From an uncultured Collinsella sp. (lineage in GTDB: Bacteria; Actinomycetota; Coriobacteriia; Coriobacteriales; Coriobacteriaceae), in the NCBI GenBank assembly GCA_902478945.1, contig CABSMX010000005.1:1-38120 (forward strand): 38,120 nt of DNA, written 5' to 3'. This document shows positions 1 to 8,805 of this stretch, one piece after another (the first letter of the stretch is position 1; the number at the start of each line of letters is the position of its first letter). The position numbers and the translations under genes were made by a program. The notes under the pieces are model-generated. The model did not search any database. It was not told the DNA's origin and was given only the letters and a program-made list of their open reading frames with translations.

Positions 1-2
1 AC

Positions 3-1781
3 TATCAAAAGCTCGATGGGCGTCGCAGCCAGTGGGACACTAAGTTCTCGGGTGTGCGCAATATCCTGTACGAGCGCTACAACGAGACGACGAACGAGAA
101 CACCAGGGCTCGCTTGGAGAAATACATTCGCGAAGAGCCATGCTCGAGCTGTCACGGTGCTCGCCTGCGTCCCGAGATGCTTGCCGTCACCGTGGGTGGC
201 AAGTCCATTTACGATGTCTGCTGCCTGTCCTGTCGCGAGTCGCTCGAGTTTTTTGAGGGCCTGGAGCTTACCGAGCGTCAGCAGTTTATCGGCGGGCGCA
301 TCGTCAAGGAAATCCTGGAGCGCCTGCGTTTTCTGGTCGATGTCGGACTCGACTATCTGACGCTCGATCGCGCCTCGGCGACGCTTTCCGGCGGTGAGGC
401 CCAACGCATTCGCCTGGCAACGCAGATCGGCGCCGGCCTCATGGGCGTTCTGTACATTCTGGACGAGCCGTCGATCGGCCTTCACCAACGCGATAACGAA
501 CGCCTGATCAAGTCGCTCGAGCGCTTGCGCGATATCGGTAATACCGTTATCGTCGTCGAGCACGACGAAGATACAATTCGCGCTGCAGACTACGTGATCG
601 ATATGGGTCCCGGTGCGGGCGTTAACGGCGGACACGTGGTCGCCGCGGGAACGCCTGCCGATATCATGGCATGCCCCGATTCCATGACGGGTGCTTATTT
701 GACCGGCAAGCGGATGATCCGCGTGCCCGATGAGCGCCGCAAGCCCGGCCGCGGCTGTCTTAAGATCACGGGCGCCCGCGCTAATAACCTCAAAAACGTT
801 ACCGCCAAGATTGAGTTCGGTACGCTCACAGTCGTTACCGGTGTCTCGGGATCGGGCAAGAGCTCCCTGGTCACCGATACGATTGCGCCCGCGCTTACGA
901 ATGCCATCCATCGTTCGACGCGTCCTGTGGGGCCGTACAAGAAGATTGAGGGCATTGAGTGCATCGATAAGGTAATCGATATCGACCAGTCACCGATCGG
1001 TCGCACGCCGCGTTCGAACCCTGCGACCTATATTGGCCTTTGGGATGATCTGCGTGCGCTATTTGCAAGCACGCCGGAGTCGAAGGCGCGCGGCTACTCG
1101 CCGGGACGTTTCTCCTTTAACGTAAGCGGAGGTCGCTGCGAGGCGTGCAAGGGCGATGGCCAGATTAAGATCGAGATGCACTTCCTTCCCGATATCTATG
1201 TCCCCTGTGAGGTATGTGGCGGCAAGCGTTATAACCGCGAGACACTCGAGGTTACCTACCGCGGCAAGACAATCTCGGACGTGCTCGACATGAGTGTCAC
1301 CGAAGCACTGGCTTTCTTTGGGAATATCCCGCAGATTAAGCGCAAACTGCAGACCCTATATGACGTGGGTCTGGGCTACGTGAGTTTGGGCCAGCCCGCT
1401 ACGACGCTTTCGGGCGGCGAGGCGCAACGCGTGAAGCTCGCCAAGGAGCTTCATCGTCGCCAGACAGGCAAGACGTTCTACATTTTGGACGAGCCCACAA
1501 CCGGCCTCCATTTTGAGGATGTTCGTCAGCTGCTCGACGTGTTGCAACGCCTGGTCGATGCGGGCAACACGGTTCTGGTGATCGAGCACAACCTTGATGT
1601 CATCAAGGTTGCCGACCGCCTGATCGATATGGGCCCCGAGGGCGGCAATGGCGGCGGAACCGTCGTGGTCTCAGGCACGCCGGAGCAAGTCGCGGCATGT
1701 TCGCAGAGCTACACGGGCAAGTTCTTGGCGCCGTTGCTCAAGCGTGACCGTGAGCGTCAGGCGCAGCTCGACGCACAGTAA
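3..1781 (+). CDS. uvrA: UvrABC system protein A, 3' part (5' end outside the window)
   Basis: Damage-recognition ATPase of nucleotide excision repair; it loads UvrB on damaged DNA in the cytoplasm. The frame is already open at base 3, and 592 residues are visible of a family near 940. Seen in order: a CSSCHGARL zinc/insertion segment; the signature LSGGEAQRIRLATQIG followed by Walker B LYILDEPSIGLH of the first ATPase; Walker A GVSGSGKSSL of the second; a four-cysteine zinc finger (CEACKGDG ... CEVCGGKR); the second signature LSGGEAQRVKLAKEL with YILDEPTTGLH; and the switch histidine in VIEHNLDVI. The end is natural at TAA and is followed by a hairpin. Identification is secure; only the N-terminal part is missing. 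uvrC lies 3 kb downstream, so two excision-repair genes share this region. Confidence 0.97.
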   Translation, partial: YQKLDGRRSQWDTKFSGVRNILYERYNETTNENTRARLEKYIREEPCSSCHGARLRPEMLAVTVGGKSIYDVCCLSCRESLEFFEGLELTERQQFIGGRIVKEILERLRFLVDVGLDYLTLDRASATLSGGEAQRIRLATQIGAGLMGVLYILDEPSIGLHQRDNERLIKSLERLRDIGNTVIVVEHDEDTIRAADYVIDMGPGAGVNGGHVVAAGTPADIMACPDSMTGAYLTGKRMIRVPDERRKPGRGCLKITGARANNLKNVTAKIEFGTLTVVTGVSGSGKSSLVTDTIAPALTNAIHRSTRPVGPYKKIEGIECIDKVIDIDQSPIGRTPRSNPATYIGLWDDLRALFASTPESKARGYSPGRFSFNVSGGRCEACKGDGQIKIEMHFLPDIYVPCEVCGGKRYNRETLEVTYRGKTISDVLDMSVTEALAFFGNIPQIKRKLQTLYDVGLGYVSLGQPATTLSGGEAQRVKLAKELHRRQTGKTFYILDEPTTGLHFEDVRQLLDVLQRLVDAGNTVLVIEHNLDVIKVADRLIDMGPEGGNGGGTVVVSGTPEQVAACSQSYTGKFLAPLLKRDRERQAQLDAQ

Positions 1782-1801
1782 AGAGACGTTGTAGTACCGA
1801 C

Positions 1802-1832
1802 GCGCCACCGATTCCTTCTGATTCGGTGGCGC
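1802..1832 (+). terminator. Stem-loop after uvrA
   Basis: A 10-bp perfect stem (GCGCCACCGA at 1802-1811 with TCGGTGGCGC at 1823-1832) closes an 11-nt loop. The downstream tract is only weakly T-rich (TTCTGTGT), so this is a probable but not classic intrinsic terminator. Confidence 0.6.
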
Positions 1833-1871
1833 TTCTGTGTGTCGAGATGGCATATGCGGCGGAATTGGCCC

Positions 1872-1877
1872 TATACT
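1872..1877 (+). promoter_or_regulatory. Candidate -10 box of the ybaK-murJ-uvrC run
   Basis: TATACT lies 38 bases before the deacylase start and after the uvrA hairpin. No good -35 box is visible at the usual spacing, so only the -10 element is proposed. Confidence 0.35.
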
Positions 1878-1914
1878 TAATCCTTACGTCGCTCTGCGAG
1901 GGAAAGGATGTGCC

Positions 1915-2415
1915 ATGGCAAAGGCTGTTAAGACGTCAAAAACCAATGCGATGCGCGAGCTGGAAAGCGCCGGCATCTCCTATGTTCTCCATACGTACGA
2001 AGACGATGGCGACGAATCGTCGGGGCTGGGCGTCGCGATTTCCGAGCAGCTTGGCGAGGAGCCCGGTCAGGGATTTAAGACCCTGGTCTGCACGACGCCG
2101 TCCAACGACCATGTCGTGTGCTGCATTCCCGTTGCCGACGAGCTCGACCTCAAGGCCGCCGCGCGCGCCGCAGGCGAAAAGTCGCTGACCATGATGCATG
2201 TCAAAGATTTGCTTGCCGCGACGGGGTATGTCCGCGGCGGTTGCAGTCCGGTCGGTATGAAAAAACGCTTCCGGACTCTGATCGATGAGACATGCGTCCT
2301 TTGGGATACCATTTTTATCTCGGGTGGCAAGCGCGGCTATCAGCTTGAGCTTGCTCCCGATGACTTAGTTGCATTTTGCGGGGCGACGGTTGCCCCGATC
2401 ACGAGAGAGGACTGA
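1915..2415 (+). CDS. ybaK: YbaK/EbsC-family Cys-tRNA(Pro) deacylase
   Basis: 166-residue cytoplasmic protein of the YbaK/ProX editing family, which hydrolyses cysteine mischarged on tRNA-Pro. Family features seen are the N-terminal KTNAMRELESAGISY, the central VCTTPSNDHVVCCIPVADELDLKAAA strand-helix region, and the hallmark GYVRGGCSPVGMKK loop near residue 102 followed by the FISGGKRGYQLELAP terminal part. The ATG at 1915 is chosen because GGAAAGG lies just upstream and the family alignment begins there; the same frame is open to a GTG at 1837 but the extra residues look unlike the family. The gene starts a run with murJ (3-nt gap) and uvrC. Confidence 0.88.
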   Translation: MAKAVKTSKTNAMRELESAGISYVLHTYEDDGDESSGLGVAISEQLGEEPGQGFKTLVCTTPSNDHVVCCIPVADELDLKAAARAAGEKSLTMMHVKDLLAATGYVRGGCSPVGMKKRFRTLIDETCVLWDTIFISGGKRGYQLELAPDDLVAFCGATVAPITRED

Positions 2416-2418
2416 GCG

Positions 2419-4722
2419 ATGCCGCAGGAAGAATCAAAGCGCGGAGCTCACTTTGCAAAAGGGTCGGCTCCTCAGACGCCCGCGCCCGAGGCCGCTTCGT
2501 TCGATAACGAGATTCGAAACGCCTGGTCCGCTGCCGCTGACCCGGGCGAGACGGCCGTGTACTTGCGTGCCGCCGGTGCCGGCACGGCACTTCCCCGTAC
2601 GGTTCTTTCTTCGGCTCGTCCCGATGAGACGGCTGTCTTTTTGGCCGCCGCTCAATCGAGCGCCAGTGTGATGCCGATCGCCTCCGAGGCTCCTCGTGCG
2701 CCGCGTCCCGATGAGACGGCGGTGTTTTTGATGGCAGCCCAGGGAAAGAGCACACCGCAGAGCGCTCCTGCCGCTCGTTCCGCCAAGCCCACGGCTCATG
2801 ATGATGGCGAACCGCTTCTTTCGGATGACGAATGGTCGCCGCTTGGTTCGACCGATCCCGTCGAGGGCGTGGCCATCGACGGTGATGACGACTGGGACCC
2901 TCTGTCGTTTTCTGCCCGAACCGTCGCCGCCAATGAAGTTGACACGGTGTTTGGCGACCATGCCATATTCGATGGTGATGCCGTATCCGGTAACAACATG
3001 CCGAACAGCGATGACGCCGCACCTGCTGATGACGCCGTTTTGGTTGACGATCCCTTTGCGATGACCGGCTCCTTTGCCGTCGTGGACGATTTGCCGCCAC
3101 AAGATGAGGTTTATGAGGACTCTCAGGACGACGTAGACGATATGGGTTCGTCGGACTACTCCACGGTTGGTCGTTCTGCTGGCCTTATGACCGTGCTGAC
3201 CATCGTGTCGCGTGTCACCGGGTTTATCCGCACGTGGGCCATGGCGGCCGCCATCGGTATGTCGCTGCTCTCGTCCTCCTATCAGGTTGCCAACAACCTG
3301 CCCAACATGCTCTACGAGCTCGTGATGGGCGGCATGCTCGTTACGGCGTTTTTGCCGGTGTATATGGGTGTGAGGCGCGAGCAGGGCCGCGAGGCATCGA
3401 ACGAGTATGTCGGCAACCTGCTTGGTATTCTGCTTCTGCTGCTGGGCGGTATCTCGCTGCTGGGTACCGTGTTTGCTCCCGGCTTTATTTGGACGCAGTC
3501 GTTCCTTTCGGGCGATGGCGGCAGCATGGATACCGCTGCGTTCATGTTCCGCTTCTTTGCTATTCAAATTCTGTTTTATGGCTTGGGCTCGGTGTTCTCG
3601 GGCGTTCTCAACGCACACCGCGACTATTTCTGGTCGACGTTTGCCCCGGTTCTCAACAATGTCATCGTCATCGCCAGCTTTATGGGCTTTGCTCCCGTGT
3701 CTGCACAATTTGGCGAGCAGGCCGGTATTATCTTGATCGCAGTTGGTACGACCCTCGGCGTCTTTGTCCAGATGGCCTGCCAGATTCCCGCGCTTGGCAA
3801 GCATGGCGTGCATCCTCATATCCATATCGACTTTAAGGATCCCGCGCTGCGACAGACGATCGCGCTTGGTATCCCGACGCTGCTCGCCACGGTGTGCATG
3901 TTTGTCTCGACCTCCATTACCAATGCCGCCGCGCTGGTGGTGCAGCCCGAGACCGGCCCTTCCGTCATCGCATATGCGCGCCTGTGGTACACATTGCCCT
4001 ATGCGCTGATCGCCGCCTCGCTTTCGACGGCACTCTATACCGAACTCTCTCACGATGCGCAGGAGAAGGATTACGACAGCGTCCGCACGGGCATTTCGCG
4101 CGGTGTCGCCCAGATGCTCTTCTTCCTGATTCCGTTTGCGATGTATCTGATCGTCTTCGCCCGTCCGCTCAACATGATCTACTGCGCCGGCAAGTTCGAT
4201 GAATCCGGTGTGGCGCTGGTGTCGGAGTTCCTTATCTATCTGGCACTTTCCCTGCCGCTCTACGGCGTGGTCGTGCTGATGCAGAAGAGCTTCTCGGCCC
4301 TGCTCGATATGAAACCTTATAGCCGCTATTGCCTGTACTCCGCTATCGGCCAGGCCGGTTCGGTGCTGCTGTTTGGCGTGGTGCTGGGCTACGGTATGCC
4401 GGCAATTGCGCTTTCGTACGTCGTTGACTACGTGGTCTTGGTCGGATGCTCACTGTGGTGGCTGCGCCGTCGTCTGCATGGCCTTCAGGTCAAGTCTATC
4501 CTGCATGGCGGTTTCTTCGGCCTACTGTTCGGTGGCTTGGGCGCTGCCGCGGGCGCCGGCGTCATGTGGGCACTTGAGCACTTTGTCGGAGCGCTTGGCA
4601 GCTCGATCCTCATTACCCTGGGCTACGTTTGTGTTGCAGGTGTCGTCTCGCTCGCTGTAACTTTTGGTCTTGCCTTCGTCTTTAAGATGCCCGAGGTCTC
4701 GGCGCTGCTTCGTCGCAAGTAG
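2419..4722 (+). CDS. murJ: Lipid II flippase MurJ (MviN) with an acidic N-terminal extension
   Basis: Membrane flippase that moves the peptidoglycan precursor lipid II outward. At 767 residues it is far longer than the usual 500-550 core. The core starts near residue 251 (GRSAGLMTVLTIVSRVTGFIR) and carries the MviN hallmarks VANNLPNMLYELVMGGMLVTAFLPVY, NAHRDYFWSTFAPVLNN and about fourteen hydrophobic segments ending near the C-terminus. Residues 1-250 are hydrophilic, rich in Asp, Ala and Pro, predicted disordered and cytoplasmic, and hold three near-identical ETAV(F/Y)L..AA motifs (Thr 45, 71 and 100). Mycobacterial MviN has a regulatory pseudokinase region recognised by an FHA protein; the repeats here could be an unrelated solution to the same control (inference). 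The start has GAGAGGA upstream; the stop abuts uvrC. Confidence 0.95.
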   Translation: MPQEESKRGAHFAKGSAPQTPAPEAASFDNEIRNAWSAAADPGETAVYLRAAGAGTALPRTVLSSARPDETAVFLAAAQSSASVMPIASEAPRAPRPDETAVFLMAAQGKSTPQSAPAARSAKPTAHDDGEPLLSDDEWSPLGSTDPVEGVAIDGDDDWDPLSFSARTVAANEVDTVFGDHAIFDGDAVSGNNMPNSDDAAPADDAVLVDDPFAMTGSFAVVDDLPPQDEVYEDSQDDVDDMGSSDYSTVGRSAGLMTVLTIVSRVTGFIRTWAMAAAIGMSLLSSSYQVANNLPNMLYELVMGGMLVTAFLPVYMGVRREQGREASNEYVGNLLGILLLLLGGISLLGTVFAPGFIWTQSFLSGDGGSMDTAAFMFRFFAIQILFYGLGSVFSGVLNAHRDYFWSTFAPVLNNVIVIASFMGFAPVSAQFGEQAGIILIAVGTTLGVFVQMACQIPALGKHGVHPHIHIDFKDPALRQTIALGIPTLLATVCMFVSTSITNAAALVVQPETGPSVIAYARLWYTLPYALIAASLSTALYTELSHDAQEKDYDSVRTGISRGVAQMLFFLIPFAMYLIVFARPLNMIYCAGKFDESGVALVSEFLIYLALSLPLYGVVVLMQKSFSALLDMKPYSRYCLYSAIGQAGSVLLFGVVLGYGMPAIALSYVVDYVVLVGCSLWWLRRRLHGLQVKSILHGGFFGLLFGGLGAAAGAGVMWALEHFVGALGSSILITLGYVCVAGVVSLAVTFGLAFVFKMPEVSALLRRK
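2545..2739 (+). repeat. Three-copy ETAVFL..AA repeat in the MurJ N-terminus
   Basis: In-frame repeats at residues 43-52 (GETAVYLRAA), 69-78 (DETAVFLAAA) and 98-107 (DETAVFLMAA), separated by Ala/Pro/Ser linkers. The second and third copies are also similar in DNA (CCCGATGAGACGGC shared). Each places an acidic residue before Thr and an aromatic residue at +3. A looser fourth candidate is TGSF at residue 216. Confidence 0.85.
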
Positions 4723-6669
4723 GTGCGCGTGGCAGGTCACGACAACATTCCAACACTTGCCGAGCAGGTTTCGCGCGTTCCCACGCAACCCGGCTGCTAC
4801 CTTTGGAAAGATGCCAAGGGTGATGTCATCTATGTGGGCAAGGCAAAAAACCTGCGTGCCCGTATGCGTCAATACGTGACGCTGCAGGACGAGCGTCAAA
4901 AGATCCCGCTCATGATGCAGCTGGTGGCGAGCTTCGACTATATCGTGGTGGAGACCGAGCACGAGGCATTGGTGCTCGAGCGCAATCTGATTGGCCAGTA
5001 CCATCCGTACTTTAACGTCGATCTCAAAGACGATAAAAGCTATCCCTTTATCGCCATTACCAAGAGCGACTTGTTTCCGGCTATTAAATACACGCGAGAG
5101 CGTCATAAACCGGGAACGCGCTATTTTGGCCCCTATACCGATAGCCGTGCGGCGCGTGAGACCATCGATACGCTACGCAAGGTTATTCCTATTTGCTCGG
5201 CATCCTGTGCGGAATGGCGCCGCTGCCGCCGCATCGTCGAATCTCATAAGGGCGAAGAAGACATCGTCAATATGATTTGCGCGCAAAACGGGCGTCCCTG
5301 CTTTGACTACCATGTCGGGCGCGGGCCGGGCGCATGCATCGGCGCGATTTCCCCTGCCGACTATGCCAAGAACGTCAAACGTGTCGAACGTTTCTTGTCG
5401 GGCCATCGCAAGGATGTCGTTGACGAGCTTACGTCCGAGATGACGGAGGCAGCCGAGACGCTCGATTTTGAGCGTGCGGCGCGCGTCAAGCGTCGCCTGG
5501 AAGTCATTAGGGGCCTGGACGATCGCCAACAGGTCGTTTTTCCATCGAGCGTCGATATCGACGTCATCGGCTTCTATCGCGAAGAGACTATCTCTGCCGC
5601 CTGTGTCTTTGTCGTTCGCGAGGGCCGAACGGTTCGAACTTGTGAGTTCATCCTCGATAAAGGCCTGGATGTCGACGAGGAAGAGCTTCAATCGGGCTTT
5701 CTTAAGCGCTATTACGACGAGACGGCTGATATTCCAGCCGAGATCAATCTCTCTGTCGAGCTTGAGGACGCCGAAGCGTTGGGGGAGTGGCTTGCGGGCA
5801 AGCGCGAACGCTCTTGCCATCTCCATAGGCCGCAGCGCGGCGAAAAGCACCGCCTGCTCGATATGGCTTCCAAAAATGCGCGCCATGCCCTCATGCGCTA
5901 CATGATGCGCACGGGGTATGCTGACGATCGCACTAATCAGGCGCTCCTGGAGCTCGAAAGCGCGCTGGCGCTGCCTGCGCCGCCGTTGCGCATCGAGTGC
6001 TTCGATATCTCGACGTTGCACGGCACCTTTACCGTCGCTTCGATGGTGGTATTTACCAACGGCCGTGCCGACAAGGGCCAGTATCGTCGCTTTAAAATTC
6101 AGGCCGAATTGGACGAGGCGAACGACTTCGTATCGATGTCAGAGGTTCTGGGGCGTCGCTATGCTCCCGAGCGCATGGCGGACGAGCGCTTTGGCTCGCG
6201 CCCCGATTTGCTCGTTGTCGATGGCGGCAAGCCGCAATTGACCGCTGCAATTAAGCAACTTGAGGCGCTTGGCCTCGATATACCAGTTTGTGGCTTGGCA
6301 AAGGCCGATGAGGAAGTTTTCGTGCCGTGGGACGAGACCCCCGTCGTGCTGCCGACCGGCTCCGCTTCGCTTTATCTGATCAAGCAGGTTCGCGATGAAT
6401 CCCACCGATTTGCGATTACGTTCCATCGCGAGTTGCGCGATAAGGCTATGACGGTTTCGGTGCTTGACGACGTTCCGGGCGTGGGACCCACCAGAAAACG
6501 TGCCATTATGCGCCATTTTGGCTCGATGAAGCGTTTGCGCGCGGCAAGCGAGCAGAAGATTGCGGAAGTTCGAGGCGTTCCGGCCGATGTCGCCAAAGCG
6601 GTCCACGAGGCACTTGTTGCATGGAATGCCGAGCGCGCCCAGGCATCGGCCAGCCGTTCCGAAAACTAA
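4723..6669 (+). CDS. uvrC: UvrABC system protein C (excinuclease)
   Basis: Dual nuclease that makes both cuts during nucleotide excision repair. 648 residues, normal for the family. Seen in order: GIY-YIG domain (PGCYLWKDAKGDVIYVGKAKN, residues about 23-43); Cys-rich linker; UVR motif (LDFERAARVKRRLEVI near residue 250) that binds UvrB; RNase H-like domain with catalytic acidic residues in RIECFDIS and LLVVDGGKPQL; and a C-terminal helix-hairpin-helix pair (VLDDVPGVGPTRKRAIMRHFGS). A GTG directly after the murJ stop is used as start, suggesting translational coupling; a second GTG at 4729 is equally possible. In many actinobacteria uvrC is followed by rapZ-yvcK-whiA; here about 10.9 kb of sialic acid genes intervene. 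Confidence 0.96.
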   Translation: MRVAGHDNIPTLAEQVSRVPTQPGCYLWKDAKGDVIYVGKAKNLRARMRQYVTLQDERQKIPLMMQLVASFDYIVVETEHEALVLERNLIGQYHPYFNVDLKDDKSYPFIAITKSDLFPAIKYTRERHKPGTRYFGPYTDSRAARETIDTLRKVIPICSASCAEWRRCRRIVESHKGEEDIVNMICAQNGRPCFDYHVGRGPGACIGAISPADYAKNVKRVERFLSGHRKDVVDELTSEMTEAAETLDFERAARVKRRLEVIRGLDDRQQVVFPSSVDIDVIGFYREETISAACVFVVREGRTVRTCEFILDKGLDVDEEELQSGFLKRYYDETADIPAEINLSVELEDAEALGEWLAGKRERSCHLHRPQRGEKHRLLDMASKNARHALMRYMMRTGYADDRTNQALLELESALALPAPPLRIECFDISTLHGTFTVASMVVFTNGRADKGQYRRFKIQAELDEANDFVSMSEVLGRRYAPERMADERFGSRPDLLVVDGGKPQLTAAIKQLEALGLDIPVCGLAKADEEVFVPWDETPVVLPTGSASLYLIKQVRDESHRFAITFHRELRDKAMTVSVLDDVPGVGPTRKRAIMRHFGSMKRLRAASEQKIAEVRGVPADVAKAVHEALVAWNAERAQASASRSEN

Positions 6670-6694
6670 ACGCGCTTCTAAACAACTGATATAC

Positions 6695-6717
6695 ATGATT
6701 GGCTGATTTTCAATCAT
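6695..6717 (+). terminator. AT-rich stem-loop after uvrC
   Basis: ATGATTG (6695-6701) pairs with CAATCAT (6711-6717) and is followed by TTATTTCG. The stem is short and AT-rich, so it is a weak terminator candidate. Confidence 0.4.
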
Positions 6718-6754
6718 TTATTTCGCGGCGATTACCTGCTGATTTCGGGTTTTA

Positions 6755-6773
6755 TTAACGCTAAAACGTTTGA
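6755..6773 (+). promoter_or_regulatory. Operator-like TTAACGC/AAACGTTT site upstream of the sialic acid importer
   Basis: TTAACGC (6755-6761) runs into the palindrome AAACGTTT (6764-6771), a LacI-family-like site with a central CG. The decamer ATTAACGCTA here matches 8 of 10 positions of the TTTAACGCAA element repeated upstream of gapA. Proposed from sequence likeness only. Confidence 0.3.
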
Positions 6774-6833
6774 CTAGCCATGGTGAATAACCCTGCTATC
6801 CTGCGGGTTGACGAAGACTGATATCTCACCTCG

Positions 6834-6916
6834 CCGATACATACTGTCTGTCGAATCGTTTGTCAATGAATTCGGTGAACGGTAGTAAATACCGTTCAAG
6901 CGTATGTATGTATCGG
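6834..6916 (+). promoter_or_regulatory. Nested inverted repeats in the importer leader region
   Basis: An 11-bp perfect outer repeat (CCGATACATAC at 6834-6844 with GTATGTATCGG at 6906-6916) encloses an 8-bp perfect inner repeat (GAACGGTA at 6877-6884 with TACCGTTC at 6890-6897, 5-nt spacer). A possible promoter (TTGTCA 6860-6865, 17 nt, TAGTAA 6883-6888) would overlap the inner repeat, which would then be an operator; alternatively the whole is a structured 5' leader. The rest of the 365-base gap 6670-7034 holds no convincing gene. Confidence 0.5.
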
Positions 6917-7034
6917 TCGCCGAGCGCGGCACCCAAGTTGGGTTTGTCGGTAGGTAAGGTATATATCGTCCGCAAGTTGCGCGGGGGCAAGTCTAGGTGC
7001 TCCCGGGTAAGATTCTCTATTGATAGGAGAAGAC

Positions 7035-8648
7035 ATGGCCATCATCAACAAGGGTATGTCCAGGCGTTCGTTCCTCGGCCTCACCGGCAGCGTCGCTGCT
7101 GTCGCAGGGCTTGGTCTCACCGGCTGCGGTGGCAGCTCTAGCGACGAGGGTTCCGCTTCCGGTTCCACCGATTCCGCCAACCGTGGCGGCGGCGTGATCA
7201 CCGCTGGTTCCGCTTACGCTCCGTCCAGCTTCGACCCCGCCAGCACCGGCTCCGCTGTGGGCCTGGGTGCTAACTGGCACGTCGTCGAGGGCCTCTACGG
7301 CATCGATTACCACGACTACAGCACCTTCAACGAGCTCGCCACCGACGACCCCAAGTCTGTGGACGACACCACTTTCGAGGTTACCATCCGCAAGGGCGCC
7401 AAGTTCTCCGATGGCACCGAGGTCACCGCTGACGATGTCGTTGCCTCCTACACCGCTTGCGCCGCTTCCGCTACCTATGCTCCGTTCTTCCAGCCCTTCG
7501 AGTCCATCGAGGCTAAGGACGCCAGCACCGTGACGGTCAAGACCAAGGTCCCCAACTTCTCTCTGCTCAAGGATCGTCTTGCCATCATCCGCGTTACCCC
7601 GGCCACCCAGACCGAGGAGGATCGCGCCAAGCAGCCGATCGGCTCCGGCCCCTGGATGTACGACTCTATCTCCGATACCGAGATCACCCTGGTTCCCAAC
7701 CCCGAGTACAACGGTGAGTATGCTGCCGAGGATAAGAAGATCCAGTACAGCATCCTGACCGACCCCACCGCTCGCGTTACCGCTCAGCAGGAGGGCTCCA
7801 CGCTCGTTATGGAGCTCGTTACCGCTGACGCCGTCGACCAGCTCGAGAGCGCCGGCTGCAAGATCGATAACGTTCAGGGTTTCGGCACCCGCTTCATCAT
7901 GTTCAACGTCGCCAAGGAGCCTTGGAACAACGTCAAGGTCCGTCAGGCTGTCATGTATGCGCTCGACACCGAGAAGATGGTCAGCAACACCTTCGCCGGC
8001 CTTGCCACCGCTGCCAGCTGCTACCTGCCCAAGAGCTTCACCAATTATCATGAGGCTTCCACGGTGTACAAGACCGACGCCAAGAAGGCTAAGAAGCTCA
8101 TCGAGGAGTCCGGCATCACCCCGGGTGCCATCACCCTGCGCACCACCGACAACGAGCAGATCAAGGGCATGGCCGCCCAGGTCAAGAACGACCTCGACGC
8201 TCTCGGCTTTGAGGTGACCATCCAGACCGATACCTCGCCGGCCACCTACGCTGCCATCGACGGCGGCGAGGCCTACGATATCCTCCTTGCCCCTGGCGAT
8301 CCTTCCTGCTTCGGCGCTGACCCCGACCTGCTGCTCAACTGGTGGTATGGCGACAACGTCTGGATGCAGACCCGTTGCCCGTGGAAGGAGTCCGCTGAGT
8401 GGCAGAAGCTTCACGGTCTCATGGACGAGGCTCTTGCCGCCGAGGGCGACGAGCAGCAGAAGAAGTGGAACGAGTGCTTCGACATCATCGCCGACAACGC
8501 CGTTCTGTACCCCGTTGTCCACGTCAAGACCGTCTCCGCTTCCTGGGACGATCCGTCCACCGCGCCCAACGGCGAGGCTCTCGACGGCTTCAAGGGCATC
8601 GGCACGACGAGCATGTCCTTCAGGGGCGTTGCGACCGTCAAGGCGTAA
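7035..8648 (+). CDS. Family 5 ABC substrate-binding lipoprotein, probably for sialic acid (SatA type)
   Basis: 537-residue extracytoplasmic binding protein of the peptide/nickel family. The N-terminus carries a twin-arginine stretch (SRRSFLG, Arg 10-11) and a lipobox LTGC with Cys 31, so it is probably exported folded by Tat and lipid-anchored. A Ser/Gly-rich linker follows, then the family 5 pattern (YAPSSFDPAS ... FEVTIRKGAKFSDGTEVTADDVVASY). The ATG at 7035 has AGGAGA 5 nt upstream; the open frame reaches 7020 but lacks such a site. Peptide importers share this family, but the unbroken cluster with nanA, nanK and nanE and the permease-ATPase fusion favour sialic acid, as in Haemophilus ducreyi SatABCD. 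Strong use of C-ending codons suggests high expression. Confidence 0.8.
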   Translation: MAIINKGMSRRSFLGLTGSVAAVAGLGLTGCGGSSSDEGSASGSTDSANRGGGVITAGSAYAPSSFDPASTGSAVGLGANWHVVEGLYGIDYHDYSTFNELATDDPKSVDDTTFEVTIRKGAKFSDGTEVTADDVVASYTACAASATYAPFFQPFESIEAKDASTVTVKTKVPNFSLLKDRLAIIRVTPATQTEEDRAKQPIGSGPWMYDSISDTEITLVPNPEYNGEYAAEDKKIQYSILTDPTARVTAQQEGSTLVMELVTADAVDQLESAGCKIDNVQGFGTRFIMFNVAKEPWNNVKVRQAVMYALDTEKMVSNTFAGLATAASCYLPKSFTNYHEASTVYKTDAKKAKKLIEESGITPGAITLRTTDNEQIKGMAAQVKNDLDALGFEVTIQTDTSPATYAAIDGGEAYDILLAPGDPSCFGADPDLLLNWWYGDNVWMQTRCPWKESAEWQKLHGLMDEALAAEGDEQQKKWNECFDIIADNAVLYPVVHVKTVSASWDDPSTAPNGEALDGFKGIGTTSMSFRGVATVKA

Positions 8649-8710
8649 GACTCGCTTGAGTCTGTATGCAGGATGTCGGCCGTTGGGACCGTATCCTCAT
8701 AGTTGAAACA

Positions 8711-8744
8711 AAGACCCGGGCGGCAACGATGTCGCTCGGGTCTT
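8711..8744 (+). terminator. Stem-loop between binding protein and first permease
   Basis: AAGACCCGGGCG (8711-8722) pairs with CGCTCGGGTCTT (8733-8744), 12 bp with one G-U, 10-nt loop, without a following T run. Such hairpins after binding-protein genes usually lower downstream expression or protect the upstream mRNA, giving excess binding protein. Confidence 0.6.
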
Positions 8745-8805
8745 GTAATGAGTATCCGTACTCATATACCAGTTGGTCCTACCGACAAAAGAAAGGGGAG
8801 AGAAC

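Noticed and set aside
1837..1914. An upstream GTG start for the YbaK-type gene
   Set aside because: It lies inside the region of the uvrA hairpin and candidate promoter, lacks a ribosome site and adds Cys-rich residues unlike the family.
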